IMG/VR virus record: IMGVR_UViG_3300036791_000775
Span: 1 to 42,531 of that record
Source: a virus
Strand: one strand, 5' to 3'
Length of the DNA stretch: 42,531 bases
Shown: positions 38,471 to 42,531 of the stretch, one piece after another
How positions within the stretch are numbered: the stretch's first letter is position 1
Layout: each line of letters starts with the position of its first letter
Made by a program: the position numbers and the translations under genes
The notes under the pieces: model-generated
Database searches by the model: none
Seen by the model: only the letters and a program-made list of their open reading frames with translations
Told to the model about the DNA's origin: nothing

Positions 38471-38653
38471 ATGACCACGAAGACGGATCTTCGAACCCTG
38501 ATCGAGGAAGAATTGCGGCAGCGGGTAAGGCGTGGCGAGGAACCCGGTTTACACACCAGCACCGATTTCAAGGCGGTAGCGGAGAAGACCGCAGAGCGGC
38601 GTCCTGCGCGACGGAAGCCTTATCCCCAATTCGATCGTGATCCGATCCGATGA
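38471..38653 (+). CDS. Small basic protein
   Basis: 60 aa (MTTKTDLRTLIEEELRQRVR), Arg/Lys-rich end RRPARRKPYPQFDRDPIR. SD GGAG from a diverged cassette. Confidence 0.65.
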   Translation: MTTKTDLRTLIEEELRQRVRRGEEPGLHTSTDFKAVAEKTAERRPARRKPYPQFDRDPIR

Positions 38654-38700
38654 TCAAGCTACTGGTTCCTACCGGCAAGTTCGCGCCCCAACGAGGATGA
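38650..38700 (+). CDS. 16-codon ORF
   Basis: MIKLLVPTGKFAPQRG. ATG overlaps the previous TGA and its own TGA is the one inside the next cassette, the same layout as the real genes here. Short, so uncertain. Confidence 0.4.
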   Translation: MIKLLVPTGKFAPQRG

Positions 38701-38716
38701 GCAGGAGCGAAATCCA

Positions 38717-39094
38717 ATGACACCAGATATGATTTGTCCAATCTGCGGATCGCTGCTTTCGGCTGTAACGTTAACATGCGTTCGCGGCGAGTATTGCAAA
38801 CCACCCGGACATTTCCGGGAGAGTCCACATGAGCGCGCGCGGCGCTTGCGTGACGCAAGCAAGCCATATCCCGAAACACGTGACGTCAAAACTATCCGCG
38901 CAGATCTTCGCACGCTTCGCGTCGAGATGCTCTCGCTCGGGATCAAGAAAACATCTCCGTTTAACGGCGGAATGGATCGCGAGACGCAACGCTGCAATGA
39001 ACGCAGGTTTGCTCTCGAAACAGAGCTGGCAATGTGGCAGCCGACCAACCCAGGCCCATCCGATCCATGGAATAATGCAGATTGTCGAGGATGA
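38717..39094 (+). CDS. Zinc-finger-type small protein
   Basis: 125 aa. CPICGS near the start and later CVRGEYC could bind zinc. The remainder is charged helix (TIRADLRTLRVEMLSLGIKK). A perfect palindrome GCTTGCG-TGA-CGCAAGC lies inside the gene at 38844-38860. Confidence 0.65.
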   Translation: MTPDMICPICGSLLSAVTLTCVRGEYCKPPGHFRESPHERARRLRDASKPYPETRDVKTIRADLRTLRVEMLSLGIKKTSPFNGGMDRETQRCNERRFALETELAMWQPTNPGPSDPWNNADCRG

Positions 39095-39110
39095 GAAGGA
39101 GCGAAATCCA

Positions 39111-39272
39111 ATGAACAAAATCTGCAACTGGTGCAATAAACCGATCCGCGGGACGCGCCACGATCCCAATGACCAGAACGAGCAGCGGGAATTACATCCC
39201 GCATGCCGAGAAGAACTCGACCGGGATCTTAATGAATTCCACAATTCTCTTCCTCCATCAGATCCCCGATGA
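39111..39272 (+). CDS. Small CxxC protein
   Basis: 53 aa: CNWCNKPIRGTRHDPNDQNE then HPACREELDRDLNEFHNSLP. C-x2-C...H-x2-C is a probable zinc site. Cassette copy precedes it and its TGA lies in the next. Confidence 0.7.
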   Translation: MNKICNWCNKPIRGTRHDPNDQNEQRELHPACREELDRDLNEFHNSLPPSDPR

Positions 39273-39288
39273 GCAGGAGCGAAATCCA

Positions 39289-39426
39289 ATGCAAATAGGA
39301 ATGGATACAACGGCCGAGTGGATCTTGTTGTGGTACGGCGAGGTCGAATGGCATGAATATTTCGGGATGCGCTTTGCTTATCCACACCCTAGAGGTTTAG
39401 CCGAATATTGGAGGCAAAATGCCTGA
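39289..39426 (+). CDS. 45-aa aromatic protein
   Basis: MQIGMDTTAEWILLWYGEVE, then WHEYFGMRFAYPHPRGLAEY: 10 aromatic residues or more. Ends 8 nt inside the next gene. Unknown. Confidence 0.6.
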   Translation: MQIGMDTTAEWILLWYGEVEWHEYFGMRFAYPHPRGLAEYWRQNA

Positions 39427-39676
39427 TTTCGAACCGGAGCCCGAGCAAATAGCGGAATTCGCCAGATGGCTCGGCTCAGATCAAATCAAACAAGAGCTCG
39501 CGCAGCTAATGCCGAAACTCGGCGGACCGCCAGCGGCCCGCGAAAATAGGATAGCCGACGTGGCTAGCGTACTCCTCATCGTCGCGGCCGTTCGCAGCGA
39601 ACTAAAGAAAATCAGCATTAATGACGAGCCAGAGATGGCACTAGATGATCGCCAGGACTATTGGCTTATCCCGTGA
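39419..39676 (+). CDS. Small acidic protein
   Basis: 85 aa (MPDFEPEPEQIAEFARWLGS), helical, acidic; a hydrophobic helix VASVLLIVAAVRSELKKI in the middle. Unknown. Confidence 0.65.
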   Translation: MPDFEPEPEQIAEFARWLGSDQIKQELAQLMPKLGGPPAARENRIADVASVLLIVAAVRSELKKISINDEPEMALDDRQDYWLIP

Positions 39677-39707
39677 TCCATCATGATGAGGAAAGAGCGA
39701 GACCCAA

Positions 39708-39953
39708 ATGACTGAATCAGATGCGCGCACGTTCGCTTCTCAGATAATCGACGACGCGCTCATAGAAACACGCACCTGGTCGACCGCTGAGGTGCGCCGG
39801 GTGATGAATGAAGCGGTCGCCATCGTGAAAGAGGCATGTGCGCGAGTCGCCGACGAAGCCGCTCGGCTCGCCGACGAGGATGACGCGAACCACCCGGTTG
39901 CCGTTGCCCGCATCATCGCCCGCAAGATCCGGGCACTGGAGCTTTGCTGCTAA
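39708..39953 (+). CDS. Small Ala-rich helical protein
   Basis: 81 aa (MTESDARTFASQIIDDALIE), long helix with EACARVADEAARLADEDDAN. Last of the rightward genes; overlaps the convergent GcrA-like gene by 4 nt. Confidence 0.7.
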   Translation: MTESDARTFASQIIDDALIETRTWSTAEVRRVMNEAVAIVKEACARVADEAARLADEDDANHPVAVARIIARKIRALELCC

Positions 39954-40324
39954 CTACGAAACGAAGGTCTGCAGGCTGTCTCCGCGAGCACTGCGTCTAT
40001 GCGGTCGTGGAGCGCCTGCAGCCGGCTCATCGTCGTAGAGCCGTCATATTCGCATTCGTATTTACGTAACCGGTCGAGTTTCCCGATGACGGCGTTCTTC
40101 GTCACGCCGAGCTGCTGACCGATCTGCTTCATCCGGATATCTCCCGATTGAGTCAGTTCCCGCAGAACTGCAACTCGTTCTGATGGCCAGCTCGCACTAA
40201 GCCCGGATAGGGGACGGTGGCCATTACGCCTCGGCCGGTATGCGCGGTCGTAGCAACCACCGCACAAGCCTCTCGCGTGGATCTTCCGAGTCCGCTTGCA
40301 GTCCGGGCACTCTAGGACTGTCAT
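39950..40324 (-). CDS. GcrA-family regulator with zinc N-terminus
   Basis: 124 aa. N-terminal C6-x2-C9...C21-x2-C24 (CPDCKRTRKIHARGLCGGC), then a GcrA-type HTH: SERVAVLRELTQSGDIRMKQ and LGVTKNAVIGKLDRLR (about 72-87). GcrA controls cell-cycle promoters at methylated GANTC sites in alphaproteobacteria, so this suggests the host group and a means to steer host or phage transcription. The zinc knuckle in front is not part of host GcrA. Confidence 0.8.
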   Translation of the reverse strand: MTVLECPDCKRTRKIHARGLCGGCYDRAYRPRRNGHRPLSGLSASWPSERVAVLRELTQSGDIRMKQIGQQLGVTKNAVIGKLDRLRKYECEYDGSTTMSRLQALHDRIDAVLAETACRPSFRS

Positions 40325-40338
40325 AACCTTTTCCTTTC

Positions 40339-40761
40339 CTAAATTCCCGCAGATGGATAATCATCGGTTGTATCGATAGCCCAATCAGGAACACAACAAC
40401 CCGGGTTGCGGTCCCGGTAAGCCGCTAGGATCGCTTCCCGACGTTTTTCTGCCTCGCGTTGTTCCCGAATCTCGGCCATGCGCGCGAGGTCGGGAAGACC
40501 GCTCGCCTCTTTCCATGTCTTCCCCTCCATCAGCATTTGCCATTTCACAGAGCCGCCGTGAGCGCCGCAGCTGTGGCAATGATACCGGCCCTCGCCCACT
40601 CGATTCTGGTAGACGTGAAATGATGGGTGCCTGTCGTTGTGAAATGGGCAAATTCCTCTCCACGTTCTTCCGACCTTCCGTAGCCTTACTTTCCGAGATA
40701 TCTCTACCGCTAGAGACTCTCCGTCTAACGCACCTGGTCGGTGGGACTCTTGTGAACCCAT
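40339..40761 (-). CDS. Stand-alone CHC2 zinc-finger (DnaG-type) protein
   Basis: 140 aa, SD GGAGG 6 nt before ATG 40761. C38-x2-H41...C62-x2-C65 in CPFHNDRHPSFHVY and YHCHSCGAHGG is the primase zinc-binding domain. No TOPRIM or helicase domain follows; the rest is a charged helix and a Cys pair. It may recruit or modulate host primase, since the window has no replicase of its own. Confidence 0.85.
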   Translation of the reverse strand: MGSQESHRPGALDGESLAVEISRKVRLRKVGRTWRGICPFHNDRHPSFHVYQNRVGEGRYHCHSCGAHGGSVKWQMLMEGKTWKEASGLPDLARMAEIREQREAEKRREAILAAYRDRNPGCCVPDWAIDTTDDYPSAGI

Positions 40762-40826
40762 GGTTCACCTCCTTTCTTCCTTACCTTGATCATGCGCCTT
40801 CAGTTTAGATCCGGGCTCGTGGCATA

Positions 40827-40850
40827 GCTTTGACTCCGAAGAGCCAAAGC
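40827..40850 (-). promoter_or_regulatory. RNA hairpin with cUUCGg tetraloop
   Basis: On the minus strand GCTTTGGCTC-TTCG-GAGTCAAAGC: 10-bp stem with one G-U pair and a very stable loop. No T-run follows, so an mRNA-processing or stability element between genes is more likely than a terminator. Confidence 0.55.
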
Positions 40851-40870
40851 GTCTGCACCTTTCAGATGAG

Positions 40871-41053
40871 TCACGGGTGCGAGACATAGATGGATCGACG
40901 CAACCCTGTTGTGGGAAAAGGTAGGTCAGCGGTCACCTTTTTATGCGCGCTTGTATGGCTCGGAACCATCCCGCGCCGATCCATCAGCGCTAGGACTGTC
41001 TGCAGGTCGCGGCCACGCGGAGCCTGCTCACTTGGTCTTGCCGTCTTTGCCAT
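40871..41053 (-). CDS. Small basic protein of unknown function
   Basis: 60 aa (MAKTARPSEQAPRGRDLQTV). Basic, Pro-containing, no motif. The start overlaps the possible read-through extension of the zinc-ribbon gene. The SD is weak. Confidence 0.45.
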   Translation of the reverse strand: MAKTARPSEQAPRGRDLQTVLALMDRRGMVPSHTSAHKKVTADLPFPTTGLRRSIYVSHP

Positions 41054-41135
41054 CCGCCCGTCTTAGGGCGAGGAACGAGGTCGGTCCCCCTCCTGTATTG
41101 GGGGTCGCGGTTACGTTCTCTTCAGGGGCTGTTTC

Positions 41136-41390
41136 TCATAGGGGCAGCAAACCTCGCTCTCTCAGATCAGCTAGCTGCCGGGCATCCAGGTCGTGATTGA
41201 TCGTGGGTTTGACCTTCGCCGATTCGTAATGCTGAACATGCCTGCATCGGCGACAACAGTCCCAGAATCGGAAATAGTAATGCCCAGGTCGCGGCTGCCA
41301 ATCTTTGCTATGTGAGTACCTCACCATAGCCCGGCCGCAATGTGGGCAATAATTTCCTTTCCCACGGACTTCGCGCTTGCGTTTTTTCAC
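41136..41390 (-). CDS. Zinc-ribbon protein
   Basis: 84 aa: CPHCGRAMVRYSHSK, later CCRRCRHVQHYESAKV, a basic N-terminus (MKKRKREVRGKG). Overlaps the preceding stop as ATGA. After its TGA the same frame stays open for 35 codons (to 41028) with coding-like sequence (ETAPEENVTATPNTGGGPTS). Confidence 0.75.
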   Translation of the reverse strand: MKKRKREVRGKGNYCPHCGRAMVRYSHSKDWQPRPGHYYFRFWDCCRRCRHVQHYESAKVKPTINHDLDARQLADLRERGLLPL

Positions 41391-41689
41391 AACCGTCTCA
41401 CGGCCGCGAGCGCAGCGGCCTGGAAACGATCGTGAGTAGTTTTGTCGGTGATCTCGACCAGATTGCGGTAGACCGTCTTGCCGTCGCGATCTGTGAATTT
41501 ATCGAACGGTAACGACACCCATTCTCTGTCGTCTTTCTTCATCCATAAGCAGGTGATTTTGAGATGCCACGCGGGGATCTCGATATCTACCTTGCCTATG
41601 ACCGCGCCCTTGTCGATACGGCGCAGGTTCGACGCGGTGATTCCGCTCTTGCCTTTTCCGTTCGGGGGGCTTAGATGATCGTTAGTCAT
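41387..41689 (-). CDS. Conserved-type small phage protein
   Basis: 100 aa: VIGKVDIEIPAWHLKITCLW, KKDDREWVSLPFDKFTDRDG, and a helix TTHDRFQAAALAAVRRL. This strand-rich build with the DRFQAAAL helix resembles small phage proteins seen near replication genes (from memory); a nucleic-acid-binding role is possible. Confidence 0.7.
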   Translation of the reverse strand: MTNDHLSPPNGKGKSGITASNLRRIDKGAVIGKVDIEIPAWHLKITCLWMKKDDREWVSLPFDKFTDRDGKTVYRNLVEITDKTTHDRFQAAALAAVRRL

Positions 41690-41748
41690 TCGCGCCGGTC
41701 GGTCGGTTGCGTATGTCGAGGCCGGCGAGGTGCTACTCCCGGCCTCAT
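41686..41748 (-). CDS. 20-codon Pro/Arg-rich ORF
   Basis: MRPGVAPRRPRHTQPTDRRE; AAAAGG just upstream and ATGA overlap with the next gene. It spans the hairpin at 41718-41746. Low support. Confidence 0.25.
   Translation of the reverse strand: MRPGVAPRRPRHTQPTDRRE
41718..41746. terminator. 8-bp inverted repeat GAGGCCGG...CCGGCCTC
   Basis: Perfect arms with 13-nt loop. On the plus strand it is followed by ATCCTTTTC, a weak T-run, so it could stop rightward transcription. On the minus strand it is a leader hairpin 28 nt before the 100-aa gene. Confidence 0.4.
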
Positions 41749-41775
41749 CCTTTTCTGCCTATCTGTGAGCGGCTG

Positions 41776-41847
41776 TCAAGAGCGACGATCGGCGTCAAGA
41801 TCTCCCTCGCGCCACGGCGATTGGCAGTTTGGCCATCGCAAATTCAT
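41776..41847 (-). CDS. 23-codon ORF with strong SD
   Basis: MNLRWPNCQSPWREGDLDAD then RRS. GGAGG is 7 nt before ATG 41847. Fills most of the gap between the membrane protein and the 100-aa gene. Confidence 0.4.
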   Translation of the reverse strand: MNLRWPNCQSPWREGDLDADRRS

Positions 41848-41872
41848 CCCCAAACCTCCGTGGTCCCTTTGT

Positions 41873-42061
41873 TCAACCATGCAATGGCGGCCCGAATTCC
41901 TTCCAGCCGAGCACCAGAAACAGCACGAAGAGGATCACATGCCCAGGCCAAGCCGGCCACGGCACCCCGGGCCATGGCGGCCCGAGAACCAGCCACAACA
42001 GCATCAAGATCCAGAACAGTAATCCCAGACTCATCGCGCGCTTCTCACAGAAAATAACCAA
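41873..42061 (-). CDS. Small membrane protein, holin-like
   Basis: 62 aa from TTG 42061, or 53 aa from ATG 42034 (MSLGLLFWILMLLWLVLGPP). Two hydrophobic segments joined by a Pro/Trp turn (PWPGVPWPAWPG), second HVILFVLFLVLGWKEFG. The frame is open further upstream with plausible sequence (KIPLAGIIWTLVIFCEKRA), so the start is uncertain. Confidence 0.6.
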   Translation of the reverse strand: MVIFCEKRAMSLGLLFWILMLLWLVLGPPWPGVPWPAWPGHVILFVLFLVLGWKEFGPPLHG

Positions 42062-42113
42062 TGTCCAGATGATCCCTGCCAGCGGGATTTTGCCATCCCC
42101 AAGTTCTCCTAGT

Positions 42114-42386
42114 TTAAGCTCTTCCCTGTCTTTCGCGAACTTCAGCGGTCGGCGCCAGCCGGTTGATCTCCGAAATCGACAGCGGCTTGCGCCAGCTCAC
42201 CGAAATCGGCAGGTGGCCAAACCTGGCGAGCGCCACGTCATCGGGCAAAACCTCCTCGAACAACGGCTCGTCGGTACCGAGCCCGAAAAAGATCCGGTCC
42301 CTGATCCGTTCCATGCGGCGGCGGCGCGTCGTACTCCAACGGAGCACAGACAGAGGACCATCCTCGGTATGAGCCGCGAGGCTCAA
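42114..42386 (-). CDS. Protein of unknown function after the tail fibre fragment
   Basis: 90 aa from TTG 42386 (MSLAAHTEDGPLSVLRWSTT). The same frame is open back to the TGA of the fragment to its right, with RYAGGRPLWQ as natural-looking upstream sequence but no standard start. Contains IFFGLGTDEPLFEEVLPDDV and a basic middle. Not recognised. Confidence 0.55.
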   Translation of the reverse strand: MSLAAHTEDGPLSVLRWSTTRRRRMERIRDRIFFGLGTDEPLFEEVLPDDVALARFGHLPISVSWRKPLSISEINRLAPTAEVRERQGRA

Positions 42387-42419
42387 CTGCCAAAGCGGAC
42401 GGCCCCCTGCATAGCGCGT

Positions 42420-42531
42420 TCACTCGAGGCCGAGATTCACAGTGAGGCAAGCGCTGACGGTGCGGTCCTCGAGCCAATAATGACCGCCGACGATCTGGCG
42501 CTCGGGATCGAACACCGGGTGCGCCAATGCG
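42420..42531 (-). CDS. C-terminal fragment of a protein entering from the right edge
   Basis: 36 codons, ALAHPVFDPERQIVGGHYWL then EDRTVSACLTVNLGLE, stop at 42420. Its frame matches that of the open fibre gene at position 1, so on a circular molecule the two would be one gene (about 571 codons). Confidence 0.65.
   Translation of the reverse strand, partial: ALAHPVFDPERQIVGGHYWLEDRTVSACLTVNLGLE

Larger units (their letters stand above)
37738..39710 (+). repeat. Eight-copy start cassette GATGAGCAGGAGCGAAATCC
   Basis: Copies begin at 37738, 38005, 38206, 38453 (poor), 38696, 39090, 39268 and 39685 and end at the following ATG. Each holds a TGA (usually the stop of the gene before), SD AGGAG and a 7-9 nt spacer. 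38696 and 39268 are identical, and 39090 differs by one base. Read through, it would encode DEQERNP in frame with some downstream genes. It acts as a standard translation-coupling unit, probably spread by duplication. Confidence 0.85.

Noticed and set aside
41718-41748. Pro/Arg-rich 20-aa ORF as an antimicrobial peptide
   Set aside because: Resemblance is only in composition and the region is better explained by the hairpin; kept as a low-confidence ORF.
1-42531. tRNA or rRNA genes
   Set aside because: No cloverleaf or rRNA core sequence noticed on either strand; a covariance scan would be needed to be certain.

Overview
The window looks like a (near-)complete genome of a tailed, podovirus-like phage or prophage of an alphaproteobacterial host. 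A GcrA-family regulator, a moderately high-GC coding style and very tight ATGA/TGATG gene overlaps point that way. The head and tail set (TerL, portal, scaffold, capsid, connector proteins, internal virion proteins with a lytic transglycosylase domain, tailspikes) is typical of short-tailed phages. No DNA polymerase, helicase, integrase, RNA polymerase, tRNA or CRISPR array is visible.

Layout. Positions 1-34,766, minus strand: the late operon, read right to left. It starts at a promoter near 34.8 kb and runs through small genes (a holin-like protein, a KTSC-domain protein, exported proteins), TerL, zinc-ribbon head proteins, portal, scaffold, capsid, three paralogous connector-like proteins, two tailspikes with a shared N-terminus, a large tail protein, internal virion proteins, a possible lysis cassette and two more exported fibre-like proteins. 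Three plus-strand islands interrupt it: 11.3-12.4 kb (one gene flanked by unusual repeats), 20.9-21.1 kb (a 62-codon ORF) and 25.8-26.6 kb (three genes led by an HTH protein). Positions 35,119-39,953, plus strand: regulators, an ArdC-type antirestriction protein and a string of very small genes, many preceded by the same start-signal cassette. Positions 39,950-42,531, minus strand: GcrA-like regulator, CHC2 zinc-finger protein, zinc ribbon, a small membrane protein and others. The two ends of the window join in frame, as they would in a circular or circularly permuted genome.

The most unusual region is 11,324-12,387. A conserved-looking 213-aa protein of unknown function lies on the plus strand between two non-coding arrays, 22 and 30 units long, of a degenerate pentamer NNGGT kept in strict 5-nt phase. 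Upstream of the gene are a sigma70-like promoter with an internal palindrome and a 13-bp stem that covers the ribosome-binding site. This looks like a self-contained nucleic-acid-binding system.

Other points of interest are the repeated start cassette at 37.7-39.7 kb, Sec signal peptides on several tail proteins, three tiny overlapping Arg/Lys-rich ORFs upstream of the scaffold region, and many very short coupled genes that a length-based gene caller would miss. All assignments come from reading the sequence; no database search was run.
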